Assembly (NCBI GenBank): GCA_003049485.1 | Contig: PYST01000226.1 | Coordinates: forward strand, 1-63,265 | Origin: Ophioceras dolichostomum | Lineage: Eukaryota; Ascomycota; Sordariomycetes; Magnaporthales; Ophioceraceae | DNA length: 63,265 bases | Direction of reading: 5' to 3' | Shown: piece after piece, positions 42,296-54,943 of the stretch | How positions within the stretch are numbered: the first letter of the stretch is position 1 | How the letters are laid out: each line of letters begins with the position of its first letter | Notes under the pieces: model-generated | The model's input: only the letters and a program-made list of their open reading frames with translations | What the model was told of the DNA's origin: nothing | The model's database searches: none | Position numbers and translations under genes: made by a program

Positions 42296-45200
42296 TCATT
42301 CAGAAGCAAGCTCGTCATTCCAAGCGGCGGCCTCCGCCACAGCGTCCCTGCCCCCGCCTCCAGTAACAACATCCTCCGCATCACTGCTCTCAGCCACGAC
42401 TTTCCTCCTCCCCCTCCCCCTCCTCCCCTTCACCGGTCCCTTCTTCTTGCTGCCCGTGACCGTGACCGTGACCGTGACCTTCTTCCTCCTCTTCTCCACC
42501 TGCACCGATGCGGGCCTCGATCTTTTCCCGTCCCCATCCCCATCCCCATCCCCTCCTCCCCCCTCCGTCTCTTCTGCTTCTTCTGGCCGGGGGGACGATG
42601 ACGATGACGACGACGACGACAAGCTGCGATGTCTCACCGCCGCAGCAGCAGCTTCCTCGTCGTTCTTTTTCCCCACCTTCGTCGTCTCATCCGGCCCACC
42701 AAGCCCACCAAGCCCGCAACCCTTCGGCGCAGTGCCCCACACCAAATACGGATTCAGGTCCGCCTTGAACCACCTCTCCGCCCTCGTCGTCCGCCGCTCC
42801 CCGCCCTCCATGGCGCTGTACGCCGCGCGCGTGGTGCGCATCCTCTTCTTCGGCCCTCCTCCTCCCGCTCCACCACCACCACCTCTGTCGCTTCCACTGC
42901 CGATACCACCACCGCTACCGCTGTGACTACTACTAAGCAGACTGCTGAGCTTCAGGCGCTGCTGCTGCAGGTGCGCGTCGTAGCTGACGATGCTGCGCAC
43001 GAAGGGCGCCACGTCTAGGGCGACGATCGCCAGGGTTCGGTCCCAGACGGACGGGTCGAGGGTTGACGAGGTAGACGGGGCGGAAAGAGAGGAGGGCTCG
43101 TCGGAGACGGCGATGGGGTCGAAGGTGGCGGAGAAGTCGAGACGGGTGATGGATGGGGCGGAGGGCGGTGGGGTTGTGAGGTGGGTGTGGATTGCGGAGA
43201 TGACGGTGCGAGTTGTTAGAGGTTCCAGAAGGCTGGCAGATGTAGAGGATGAGGATGGGATGCCGAGAGTGGTGGTGCATGCGTGCGAGAGGTTCTGTCG
43301 TGCGAGGGCTTTTAGGCAGATGGAGATGGAGGTTCCCGTTGAGTCGAAGGAGATTGCAGGGGAAACGTCGAGGAGCGGTAGGCCGATGGTGAAGTCTTCC
43401 TTGGCTTTGGAAGGTAGGTCAGGGACAGAGGCATCCATGAGCATCTAGTGAATGTTAGTTGACTGCCTATGGGGAGGAAAAGCGAGAAGGAGATAAAACT
43501 GAGCCGAAGACTGACCTGTTTCGATAGCAGGGACGCCATGGCTGAGTTGAGATCTGCGACGCTCATGGCGTCCGTGAAAGTGTCATAAGCCTCTAGGGCA
43601 GCGAGGCGAGCACCAGCCGAGTTCACGACGGGTTGCAGACTATGAGCCCAGCTCTCCATGTCGGGAGAGTCCTGCCAGAGGCCCAAATCGAGACCAAAGT
43701 GATCCCAAGCCTGTTGGAGCAGGTCCACCTCTCTTTCGAGAGAGTTGCCGGGGCTCACTTCGAGCACATCATCGCCCAGCCATCCCATCCCTTCCGCGTA
43801 GGTGCCCTCGCTAATCACACGAACGGTGTCCCCGTTTTCGTCGAGGTCGATGCCCCTCGGCCACCGGAGGTAGAACCAGTCAAAACCTCCGCGACGGTCA
43901 CCAATCCCAATCTGGCACCAGTAGTTGAGATCCGTAATCGTGGCTCGTAGATCACACCCACGTGATTCGTATAGGGCTTGAACAGAAGCTCTGCCTAGGG
44001 CATGGCCCTCGCTAGCAGCCATGATGAGGAGACGATCGACAGCAAGGTCGGTTGGAGGAGCAGCGAAGCGGAAGATGCCGTGGAGGTTGAGAGTTTGCAT
44101 CGGGACGAGGGATTCGTCGTTACAGGTCATGATGAAGGGGCGCTTGGATTTGGCGATGAGGCCGATAACCGTCGCCCAGAACTGCTTGTCCTCCTCGTAC
44201 AGCACGTCCACTTCTTCGAGCAAGATTAAGGACTGCTTCTGGCTCTTGGGTGCGGATTTTTTGGGGTCCAGCTGCTTCTGCGGCTCCTGGAGCAGGGTCG
44301 CTTGTTTTGCTGCTGCCGCTTTCGGTGGGATAGCTGTCTTCTTCCCGTGCTTCGCTGAAGGCTTGGCGGTGGCCTTGGGTGCGATCTTGGGCTTGAAAAA
44401 GGAGTTCATGGTGGCCTGTTTGCCAGACTGCACTTCCTGAACAACCTGATCATCAACGATGGCTCCATCGTCAGCCTCCGCATTGGTGGAATCAGAGGCA
44501 TCAGCTCGGTGCTGGACGAGGTGATTCCGGGTCATGTCGCCGACACGCTCCACGATGTCCTTGCCGCTCCGCCGACTGTTCGGGCCTATCTCGAACACCT
44601 CGAAGTCGAGTTCCTTGGCCGCAGCGTAGACAGCTGCGGACTTGCCACAGCCGTGTGGCCCGCTGATGACAATGGCGTTTCTCAGACGAGGCGCGTCTTT
44701 CCCACCCCCGGCTCGAACGACAGTCTTCCTCGCAAGGCCTGGCCTACTCGACATCCACTCGTCCTCCGTCTCCGAGAGCTCTCCCATCTCATTCGCTTCA
44801 TCTTCGCTGGAGACGACAAAGCCATCGAGCTTGTTCCTCTTGCGCTTTTTCTTGCCGCCATCTGCCGCCTTCGGGCCGCGCTTTCCAGCGCCGCCGGCCG
44901 GCGCATCACTTGCCCCAGTATCTACAGATTGAACCCTGAGCGCGACAAGCCACTCCCTGAGAAGCATGGTCTCCCGACTGGGTTGCAGGACCTCGGCTGC
45001 CGTTAAAGGCGCGTACTTCTGAGCCCAACAGAGCGATTCGCATTGTGACCGGTCGAACGCGGAGAGATCGGTCTGGAGGGAGTCGAAAAACCGTGGTAGG
45101 CCATGGTCCGTTTCGTTATGCCCGGAGCCGAGTCGCTTGCCTCGATGGCTTTTGCCCACAGTGCTTGCCGCTCTGAGGCTGCCTCTGATCCTGTCCTGCA

Positions 45201-46566
45201 GCTTCCGGCCACTCTCACAGCATTTTCGGGGGAGTCGGAGTCCTTCTGGCGGCGGTGCGAAATCGTCGGAATTTGCATTCCTGATCTCCTCAAGCGCAGC
45301 AGGAACGTGTAGTTTAGAGGTAGCATTGGCCATCACCGATTCGCCGGCTGCAAGAAGAGTGGCATTGCCTTTCGATTTCCTGAGAGGTAATGAGTGTGGG
45401 ATCGATCCACTGCTCGAGTCCGATACCTCGCCAGCGCGAATTACACCTTTCCATGGCCAAGCAGCAAGACGGGCTCCTGGCACTTTAAGACCCGAATGCT
45501 TAATACCAAACCGGACCGGGCCCGCAGCAGAGGCACGGCTCGACGGGGCGGCACGCGGCATCTTGGGAGAACAAGGTGTCGAAGTGAAGCGTTTGGCGCT
45601 CGGCGAAGAAAGCACCACTTTTGGTGTATGCTGTGCTTCTGGCGGCTCGCTGACAGCCTGGGCTTTGCCTAGGAAGAAGGGGTGGGTCGGCTTGGTGGTG
45701 ACTGGAGCCTGGGCATCGGTCCTCTTGGGTTGCTTCCGGCATTCAGAGTCGCCTTCAGTACTCGGCTCAGTAGGGACGGGTTCGAGAATACCGGCCAAGA
45801 TGTTTTCAATTCTCTTGCCAATCCGCAAGCGCGATTCTTCGTCCGATCCGTAAGATACGGTCACGATGAGTGAGCCCTTCCTGTCCCCCCGAGTCCTCAC
45901 TGGCTTTTGTTCCTGGTTCGGCTGTGTCCTCGGCTCCTTAGGCTTTGGTGGGGATCCAAGGGTGCCAGTCTTCAGGTTGAAGTTGAGCATCTTTTTCGGC
46001 TTGGCTACTTCGGCGTCGGCGCGGGGCGGAACCTGACCGGAGGCCGGACCCGGAGACAAGGTGCTGTCAACAGCGTCAGTGTCTGTGGCAGCATCCCCAG
46101 CCGGAGCATGTGGGACCGGGCCCCCAGCTTCACTAGCTTCCGGCTCTAAGCCGGCCTCAGTCTCGCCAGCACCTGATTCGCTGCTCGCATCTGGAGGCAC
46201 GAAGTGATTCGCGATCGAATACGACAGTGATTTTGGCTTCTTCCTGGGTCGGCCTCGGCCTCTCCTCACTTGGCCATCAGCACCAGCATCCTGCTCTGAT
46301 TTCCGCTTTTTGCGTCCACGCGTGTTCTGGCCGGTTGGAATGTACTCCTCGTCGTCAGATGAATAGTCCTGGCCGGGCTTCGTGTTCAGTTTCGCAGGGG
46401 CGGAGGCATTCGAGCTAGTCGTTTCGGTATCCTCGACATTTGGCTGTTGGGGCACGGCTCGAGGGGCCACAAAGAAAGGATGATATTTTGTGTCGGGACC
46501 GGGTTGCTGCGCAATCATCGCTGGGAATGGGGGATAATCAAGGGCCGGTCGAGCTAGGACTTCCAT
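42296..46566 (-). CDS. ELG1: Elg1/ATAD5-type RFC-like AAA+ PCNA unloader, two exons
   Basis: Predicted 1399 residues; exons 46566-43516 and 43444-42296, with a 71-nt intron ending after an ACTAAC branch point. Elg1 replaces Rfc1 in an RFC-like clamp complex that removes PCNA, including SUMO-PCNA, from DNA after replication. The N-terminal 450 residues are disordered and basic, with an AT-hook-like RRGRGRPRKKPKS. WAQKYAPLTAAEVLQPS marks the start of the AAA+ region. Walker A is GPHGCGKS at 636-643, Walker B LILLEEVD at 780-787, and sensor 1 is PFIMTCND. The Walker motifs are separated by a long insertion containing QATMNSFF at 717-724, a PIP-box-like match. LHGIFRFAAPPTDLAVDRLL and LRATITDLNYWCQ are typical of fungal Elg1. 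Exon 2 carries a helical C-terminal domain and a Gly/Asp and Thr/Val repeat tail. It is divergent with UTP8. Confidence 0.9.
42456..42480 (+). repeat. GACCGT hexamer repeat inside ELG1
   Basis: Four head-to-tail hexamers coding TV dipeptides in ELG1 exon 2; a CCCCAT hexamer run coding GD dipeptides lies nearby at about 42530-42553. Confidence 0.7.
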
Positions 46567-47071
46567 CTCTACAGAAACGGAAACTTGTTAGCATAGAGGG
46601 TCCAGAACAGTCGCCGATGTACGGAGTGCTCACCTCGGAAGCCTGCTCCGTCTAGCTGGTGAGATCCAAGGAGACAAGAAGAACGTTAAATCATGGGCAG
46701 GAGGGAAGAGTAGTAAAGGGGAAAGGACTAGATGAAGATATCCGATGCCCTGGTAGGGACTCAGAATTCTAGGTATATGGCGTTTTGCGAATTCCGAGTT
46801 ACTACATAAGACCGTCGTGAATAGGAGTTGGGGCCCGCGACTTTGCACGTCGCGTCGATCGCGTCGCGGCGAATCGCGCAGTGTAATCGAAGATCGGAAA
46901 ATGCCAAGCATGACATAATCCGATGGAGGGGTCCCACGCCTGCCCGGGCCCCACTCCGCATCCAATTGGTTCAGCGAACTTTTTTTTTTCTGAGATAGCT
47001 TCAGCCAAAATTTTGGCGAACATCGGTCGCCGCTGCACAGCTCCCAGTGCGCCCCTGAAAGACTGGTTGCG
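46567..47071. promoter_or_regulatory. Shared promoter of ELG1 and UTP8
   Basis: 505 bp separate the two start codons, so both promoters lie here. A CGCG-dense block at about 46847-46880 (CGTCGCGTCGATCGCGTCGC core) is a candidate factor-binding site. A T-run lies at 46981-46989 near the UTP8 side. Assignment of any site to either gene is inference. Confidence 0.45.
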
Positions 47072-50000
47072 ATGGCGTCGCACGTGAGAATTCAAAAGCC
47101 ATATGAGCTCACCTCACTCCCTAAGTCTCTGGATCAAAGCGGTGATGCCTACTCCGTCGGCGAAGTCTTCGGCCAGTCTCGCACAAAAATCCCGAAGAAG
47201 CGGAAGCGGTCTGAGCTCGCAATTGGGATCAACGGGGAGGCCCTCAATATATACGATGTTTGTCTACCACACGCACCAACGTCCCGAGGCTGACAGAGCA
47301 ATTAGAAGCTGGGATACTGACCTGGAATCTACAGATCGCCTCTTCACGGCTCGTCACGTCTTATCCTGTCCCACCCCAAGCAACCTTCACCTGCCCGCCG
47401 TATTCGCTCCGGTGCAAGGGCACCGACAAGCACATCACGAGGTACACTTACACCTCGACGCTGGAACCGAAGCCACGAATAACTCTGTACAAGGACTCTC
47501 TGGGGGCGTCCGGCGCGACTGCATCGTCCACAACTTGTCATCACCAACTACATCGCTCCCAGCGAGTTGTACATCTCGGCTCGATAGCTGCCCCAAACTC
47601 GGCATCTGCCCAACCGGAGCCCATCTCTGCCGCAGCACATCTGGTGGCGGTCACTGAGGCTGGGGCAGTAATATGCCTTGATGGGGAGTCCCTCGGTCTA
47701 CAATGGCAAAACGCGCCAGACCTCCTGAAGCAGGACACACGACTGACAGCTTCCAACTCCTTGCACATCGACCATGTACATGCCGCGTCACTGGCTGATG
47801 TTATCCGTGGGGTCTTTGGGGGAAAGGATGACCTGGCTCAGACCTTCTCGCTGAAGGCCAGTGATGGTGGAAATGGACCCGACGTTCTCATTCTCATATC
47901 TAGGTCGCAAAGCGATGGGCGAGATGCTCGCCACGTCCACATCGTCGCCCCTTCATCCCCTACCGGGACAGACGGGTCAGGAAGCCATGGCATCGTCCAG
48001 CTCTTTGTCGCGCCCCTTCCAAGTCCGTTCTCGGCTTTCACAGAACCTCCATCTTACCGCGTGGATGTCTCCTCTGGATCCCTTCTCGAGCTCCGCGGCG
48101 AGAGACTAGCTGTCTACGACATCTCCTCACCATTTCCCCGACTGGAGAGCGAGCTTTACATCTCCGGAGCAACCTCGTTCTTGAGGCTCTCTAGGTCATC
48201 ACTCATCACCGCTACGGAGAGTGAACTCGCCATCTACAACCCTCTATACCGATCATTACAAGTGTCCTTACCATTAGAGCACACTTCGAAGAATGCTGGA
48301 CCCTTCCGCCTTGTGGCCCACTTCGCGCGTCTGGAACTGGTCGTTGGCGTGGCTGGCAATTCTCTGATCGCTGTTCAGCTCGAGGTTCCAAAGACTAGAA
48401 ACAAGAAGCGGCGCCCCGAGGGTCTTCTCATCGACGCTGTTGGCCGAGGAGTCATCACGACCGTCACGAAACGACACAAGCCATCACTCGACTACACCGC
48501 AAAAACTTTCTCGACCTTCGCCCCTCAATCCCTCGAAAGCGACTCTTGGATCGATGGGGCAAGAAAGGCAGAAAATCTCATGAAATCTGGCAAGTTCCTT
48601 GACTTTGAGAGATTCATGGCTCGTGCATTCGGGCTCAGCTTGAAGTCAGGCATGGCAAACGGGGTAGCCGGCAATGGGGAACCGGAGACCAACGGAGTGG
48701 AGCATTCTTCAGAGAGTGAGATGGAAGATTGTGAGCCCAAAACGGATCCTCCCACCTCTCCCGAGTCCCGGAAAGTTGTGGGCGAGGACGGGGAGGCATA
48801 TTGGATCGTCAATGGCCTCCGCTTGCCGCCTTGGCAGTTTCCGGAGCAGATTGAGCAGGCCGATCGACGACTGGTGACATACGCGATACAGAAAGTACTC
48901 ACAATCACCTCGGTCGGTGACTCCAATCACCTAGGCTGGAAGCTTCACTGCCGCATCCCTTGGAGCGGTACTTTGCAATACCTGGCAATGGCTGGTCACC
49001 TCACATTGTCCAACATCAGGGCGGCGATTGGGGCCGAGAGCCGGGATGCCGATATCTCGGAGGAGGCTCTCGGTGAACAGCTGCCACTCGTCTTAGCCGA
49101 GGTCGACCCCACGTTAGACCTCTTGCTTACGTGGCTCTCCTCGACGCGGCTTGGGTCGACCGAGCTGCTGTCTGCCGTGAAGCTGATAATGCGTAGTCTT
49201 GAGTTGATTCAGGACCCGAAGAGGATGACCAAGAACTTGCTCACCCTTCATCAGCCAACGGTGGTGGAAAGTGGCACCGAGGAGAATGGCGAAATCGGCA
49301 TGGAACTAGACCTGCTGGAGGAGGAACTGCATCTGACCGAGCACTACCTTGGCGACGAGTCTGGCAATCGGGCACATGGCTTGAGCGTGGCGTTTGGCAA
49401 GCTGGATGGCTGCCCAACAGTTTCCAATGTTCGAGCCATCCGACAGATTTTCAAGCCAGAGGAGACCCTTTCCCTGATCTACCTCCTCAGAATAGAGCTC
49501 AACAGGGATGGCTGGACCAGGCGGTACCTAGACAGCTCGCGGCTAGCGGAGGAGGAAAGCGACGAACTCGAGGCGCCGCCCGACAGCAGCATTCGTCTCA
49601 TTGCGGACCTCCTCTGCCAGTGCATCGACGCGGTGGGGCCCGCTGGGTGGCTGCTCAATGACATTCTCTACCTGACGGCCGGCCCAGCCAGCGACCGTCT
49701 GGACTCGGCAGACTTCCTCAACTCGATGAAGGCGGAGATCAGCGCCGCCCTGGAGGGCGTCGAAGAGGCGGTCTACCTGCGGGGAATCCTGACCGAGGTC
49801 GTCAGGTATGGGGCGTCTTTCCCCCAGACCATCCAAAAGGTCGCTTCTACCCCCGGAGCCTCCTCCAAGGCACTTACGACAACTCAACCACAACAGGCAG
49901 CCACAAGGCTGAGTGCAGGTGCAGCAGCTGAGCTGCCCTCCATGCTGCCTCTCGGGTCCAAAGTCGCGAAGAGCGCGGTATCGAAGAGAAAGGTGGTGTC

Positions 50001-50094
50001 TGGTGGGGAGATCAGGCAGAGGACCATGAGAGAGATTGGGCACTTGACCAGCAAGAAGGTCGCCGATTACTCCTTTGAGAGAATCGTTATCTAG
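47072..50094 (+). CDS. UTP8: Utp8, UTP-A/t-UTP component of the small-subunit processome, two exons
   Basis: Predicted 981 residues; exons 47072-47257 and 47335-50094. Utp8 acts in the nucleolus in pre-18S rRNA transcription and processing. The N-terminus has PYELTSLPKSLD and KKRKRSELAIGINGEALNIYD, then after the intron IASSRLVTSYPVPPQATFTC and CPPYSLRCKG, which is the conserved opening of the fungal Utp8 beta-propeller. Further on are a propeller-like region and a mostly helical C-terminal half; the end is Arg/Lys-rich (KSAVSKRKVV...RQRTMREIGHLTSKK). The intron (77 nt) uses a GTTTGT donor, unusual, but the TACTGAC branch point and TACAG acceptor are good and only this joining keeps the frame. 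Confidence 0.85.
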
Positions 50095-51409
50095 CTCAGT
50101 GGAGGAGGGGGGAGGGCGTCAAGGGAGCCTTGAGAGAGCCTCGTGCGGGGCAGACACATATCATGTCAAGTATACCCAGCCAATAGTCAGAGCCAGAGTC
50201 ACTTGCCGAGCCTCAAGCCCAATTATGTCACAAAATTGCACTTTCAAGAGGCTGAACACCTATCTCCTCATTACCTGCCCCACGGCAAACTATACTTACT
50301 CTAGTTGGTCGCCCTACCAATGTGCACATCACTCCATCCATGCTTCTTCCATCTAGCTGCTTTATTATTCTACACCGCTGTTACGTGTTATTCCGGTGCC
50401 TAAACCGACAGTTACTAACCAAACTCAAAATTCCCCCCTTCGCGTCGAGCCGAGCTCGGCGCTCGGCAGTTGATGATGATGGCGATGCCGAGCAACACAC
50501 CACACAGCCAGCCGGCCCTAAGTGTACTTCGAGGTGCTGAAGCCGGGCGGGCAGGTATGTCCGCGAGTTTTGGCAATTTCTAAGCATCCCGGATATACCG
50601 GCCGTATGACACTCGGTCTGTCAAGTCTGCCCGATCCTGTATCCGGTAGACTGATTCTGTCCTGACAGCTGAGACCGCGTTGCTGCTGCTGCTCCTCCTC
50701 CTGCTGCTGCTGCTGCTACTGCTCCTGCTACTGCTCCTCCTATTGCTCCTACTGCTCCTAGTTGTTCCGATGTTGATATGACAATACCTGAGCGTTGATG
50801 ACATCCTCCCCGGGCGGGTTTCTGTCACATGCCTGTACCTACCAAACGCACACACTCAAAGGTTCAGCAAGGATGACCCGGAGAAGTTGCAGATCGAGGG
50901 AGTGAGCTACATTGTATACGCATTTTCCGCTGCTGCCTTCGGCGGCGACAAATCCTGAAAGCCACTCACATTCACTCACACTACACCATTTGCCAATTTT
51001 TTACCCCCTTTCTCCTCTTCTTAGCTGATAAATACTCGGTATACCATACAGAAGGCGGAAAAAAGGAGAGAGTATCAGGGTCCGGGAGACCTTTCCAGTG
51101 TAGGTGCCAGTGTGTCAGAGCCGCATCTGACGGGGGATGTGTGATGCACTCAGCCCCCCAGCTTTGCCCAGGCCTGGACCCAATCAGCTGGTCTGGTTAC
51201 GGCTACACTCGGCAGGTAGGGAGCATTGGGGTGGGTGGTAGATGACTGCATGTATACATGCTCTTCCCGACCGTTGGGCTGGAAGGTCTGGATTCTTGGA
51301 GGCCGCCTTTCTGTCGCGATTACTTCCTCGTCGAGCCAATGTGCATGTTGTTGTTGCACAGAGGAAGAAGGGGTGAGTTCAGTTCGCGTCTAGCAGTCCT
51401 GTCTATTTC
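50095..51409. other. Intergenic with triplet repeats
   Basis: No gene recognised. A CTG/CTC/CTA triplet-rich tract lies at about 50680-50760. Confidence 0.5.
50680..50760 (+). repeat. Impure CTG/CTC/CTA triplet tract
   Basis: About 27 triplets mixing CTG, CTC and CTA. On the minus strand one frame would give poly-Ser/Arg; no gene supports it. Confidence 0.7.
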
Positions 51410-52600
51410 TCAGTCTGCGTTGTTTTTCATGATAGTAAGGCAGTGAAGGCAAGGAGGGGCTGTCGAACTCGAATCACGGGAACATGCTTGTTTGTGTTCT
51501 GCCGACACTAAACGTTCGGTCGACTCAAAAAGCAAGCAGGACGAGAACAGGTGAGGCGGCGTCTTCCGCCCGCTTGCTTGCCTGCTTTTTGGAAGGTGCT
51601 TGTGCTCCTTCTCCACGCCCGCTCGGTCTTCCGGGTTCCACACGGGGAGGAAGGCGGGCTGGGCATTCGGTGGGGCGGCGCATGCAAACCATCTTTTGGT
51701 CTCCAGCTTCGTTATTCTGCCTCCTTGGGGAATGCAGCAATGGAATTGATGGAAACTGTTCAGACGGACGGACCCGGCAAACGTCGGAGGCTGTACCCAT
51801 GCGAAGCGATCCATCTCATGGTCCATGCCGCCAAGCTCATTGGAAGGGGAAAAGAGAAGAAAGTTCAAAAGAACTAGGTAGGCGCTCCGCCGCAGCGAAC
51901 GAACTTGACTTGCATTAGCCCCTCCTGCGCGACCACAATATCCACCTAAAACCCGATGAGATGCGTCAAGGAGGTGCCCGCGCTGCTGCGTGGCGAAAAA
52001 AAGAAGCTTCTGTGACATTCGTTCGGTTGGGGACCCAGGCCGCCCGCCTGCCTGTTGTCCGCCAGCTGGCAGGTTGGGGTTGGGTTTGGGCAAAGCCGCC
52101 AAATATCCGGTCTTGGGGAGGGAGGAGCAAACCTGAGATTGCTTGCTGCCTGGAGACCGGACCGGCGTCAACCGGCTTCGAGGGAGGCATGGCCGGAGGT
52201 CGACTCCCTCCCTCCGTTCGAGCTCTAGGTATTCGAATTTACATTGGGTGTATTGGTCCAAAGGTGATTGTGATTGTGATTGTGATTTGAGGCTTGCATG
52301 GACGGCCTCCCGGACAACTTCACGGCTTCGATAGAACGGTCTGCCAGCGCATGCTTGATACAGGAGTATTCGATATGTCTTGTTCAGCGGGGCATTGCTC
52401 CAGGTATCCACGGAACCACGGAGGGTATAGGATGCTCCGTGATGTTCTGGAACGAACGAAACGAGAGGAATCCCGGAAGCCTCCGCCTTGGAGTTTACTG
52501 CGGACGTAAGAAAGAAAATTGTTGAGTTTATTTTCTCCTTTCCGATACACGCACGAATATACGGACGGGTGGGCAGTGCCACCTTTACTGTCAGTGTCAT
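51410..52600 (-). CDS. Long open frame, doubtful gene
   Basis: 396 codons open from an ATG at 52600. The translation contains no recognisable domain, shows unstable composition (runs of Arg/Pro/Gly-rich then Cys/His-rich sequence) and overlaps other moderately long frames on the plus strand. In GC-rich DNA an opening of this size can be chance. It is listed because of its length only. Confidence 0.15.
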   Translation of the reverse strand: MTLTVKVALPTRPYIRACIGKEKINSTIFFLTSAVNSKAEASGIPLVSFVPEHHGASYTLRGSVDTWSNAPLNKTYRILLYQACAGRPFYRSREVVREAVHASLKSQSQSQSPLDQYTQCKFEYLELERREGVDLRPCLPRSRLTPVRSPGSKQSQVCSSLPKTGYLAALPKPNPNLPAGGQQAGGRPGSPTERMSQKLLFFATQQRGHLLDASHRVLGGYCGRAGGANASQVRSLRRSAYLVLLNFLLFSPSNELGGMDHEMDRFAWVQPPTFAGSVRLNSFHQFHCCIPQGGRITKLETKRWFACAAPPNAQPAFLPVWNPEDRAGVEKEHKHLPKSRQASGRKTPPHLFSSCLLFESTERLVSAEHKQACSRDSSSTAPPCLHCLTIMKNNAD

Positions 52601-54943
52601 CACATCGTCTCTGCTGGTTGATGAGAAGGCAACGCGCCGATTGCCTTCATCAGTCTGTCACAAATTCGGAGCCCCGTGTAGTACAGGGCACTGCGTGCTT
52701 GCTTGCCTCCTTGCAGTTTGCCTCTTGCACTCAAAGAAACAAGCAATGAATGGAGCGACACCACAGCCTCGTGTCCATCGAGATCTGTCTCGTGTTGGGA
52801 AGGAGATTTTTCCCTCCCCGACAAAGTCAGCAGTCGGGTACCTCGATCGATGTTGGATTGTTACGGCGAACGCGATGAGCAATGACGATCGGGTGGCCAA
52901 TTTTCGTGACGGCTGGTCATCCACGGACACAATAATTGATTTTTCCCTATTTCGATCTCGTCCTCAGACTCTTCCATGTCGATGTTCCTGGGCTGGTAGT
53001 CCGACTTGCCCTGATTCGAAAAGTTCGTTCCTGCAGGGTCAAAGGAGCAAAGGGGACGTTAAGCTTAGGACTTTGATGCCGTTGCTTTCATATTATCGTG
53101 GTTGTTTGAACAGCGAGCCTAAGCAAGCACAGAAGGAAGCTGGCAGTGAAAGCTTTCAGTGAAGCTTTACAACAGGGATGTCACTGGGACAAAAGTAGAG
53201 CCGCAGAGGAGACTAAATCTTCAATTTTTTTCAGCAGAGAAGGGCAATGATTTCTGGGCGTGCGGGTGGCGCAGCCCTGTGAGCAGCTCTTACCCCATTT
53301 TCCGTTGAATGATGAGCATCATCAGCATCCCTGCCCATTCCATTCGAGTCACCCGCCCACGATCTCCGACGCCATGAGGACAAACCCCGCGGTACACGAG
53401 ACCCTGGCCTGATTGGCTGGCCCATGTCGCTTCTCCCACTAGTACAGGGGGCCCTGCCTCTGCACGGGGCCTAAATGATACCACCGGAATCGACGTCACT
53501 TTCGCAAGTGCGAGGGATCGCACCAAGTCCCCTAGCGCGGCGCCTCCCCCGTCACTTGGGAGAGGAGGCGCTGGAGGGGAAGTTTTAGCGTCGCGCCCTG
53601 TGCCGGCACAAACCATGGTTGAAAATCTTCGAGCGCAGGGGGTGAAGGAGCCATACGGCGCTTGGGGAGAGGAGAGAGGAGGCTCGGTCGCCGTTTCGAC
53701 TCGACAGGCATCGTTTAGATATTCCTCTTGATCTGACTGCTGCTGCTTGCACTGATTTCTGTACGCCGCTTGCCCGCTTACGGGGCGATTTCGCCTCGCC
53801 CTGAAAAGGGCAAGGAGGAGCGTGAAGTGAGATTCGGTGGGGAACCCTTCCTCCCCTCGTACCGTACCGCCGTGGGCACGCTGGATGATGATTCGGTGGA
53901 TCGAATCTTGTCGCTCGCGTTCCCTTAAAAAGGGGATACAAAAAGAGCACGTACAAGGGAAAAGAAGAAATTTAGGGAGGCGAAGGCGCGGCGCGTCTAG
54001 GTTGTAGTCAATTCATCCATCCCTTCAGTTCAGTCTGTTGGGCTTACAGACCCATGTACCTGTCCAGTAGTGGGAACTGGAGGTCGGCGACAATATCAAC
54101 CCGCCGCCCAATGCAACATACCAGGAGCCTAAGCCAACGCTGAGGAACCTTTTCACATTCCCATCATTTTTTCATATTCCCTTTTTTTCTCTAGCGTACC
54201 AGTCCAGAAAGTGCAGACGGTCTTGGGTTTGGTCCCACCCCACCATCATCACGTCGCCGCAGCTCATGCAGCAACTTGCATCCGAGTCGAGAGTCGCCCA
54301 CACCCACTCATCCTTGCTTGTTGGTTTTCCCCCAACGCAACCCAGCCTTAAGGAAGCCCAGCTCGGTATGGAGTAAGTGAGTGTGGCTGGACACTTATTC
54401 CGTCTTTCGGCAACGCATTCCGTACTTGTTCCCATCAATCTCGTTTTACTTCTTTTTGTCTCCTTTCCCTCCTTTTTTTTTTTTTGAAGCCATCGCCAGA
54501 TCGGTTCTCCCAAGTGCCCAGACTCCCCTGTCTCGCACACGCGATCCTTGCCCAACTTCCCAACCAAGCAGCTGCTGTCTAACACTCGTGCAAAAGGGGT
54601 CAAACGCGCTACGACATATATTGCAACTGGTCACTACTGCTGCCACCGTCTGCCAGAGCGTGCGATCGACTCTCTCAAATCTCAGGAAACGGGGCGTCTC
54701 GCGTTGGACAAGTGACAGACTTTTCGTGACAGACATCTTCTCTTAACTGCGCCTGGAACATCGGGGGGCGTGTGGGATTTCCCCACGACCGGATTCGAAA
54801 CGGCCGTTCGGGCGGGCTAAGCAAACCCACCGATCGAGTCGGCCTCTTTTGTCTTCGACGGCCACGATCTCGGCCCCAGAGGAAAAGAGGGAAGAGAACA
54901 GAAAGTCGCTTGCAACACAGGCAGGCACAGAGAGGAAGAAGGG
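52601..54943. other. Intergenic upstream of the DUF8035 gene
   Basis: No gene recognised. The region just upstream of 54944 is pyrimidine-rich with a T11 tract near 54475-54485. Confidence 0.5.

Noticed and set aside
51410..52600. 396-codon minus-strand gene
   Set aside because: No domain, erratic composition, overlaps other open frames. Kept only as a very low-confidence feature.
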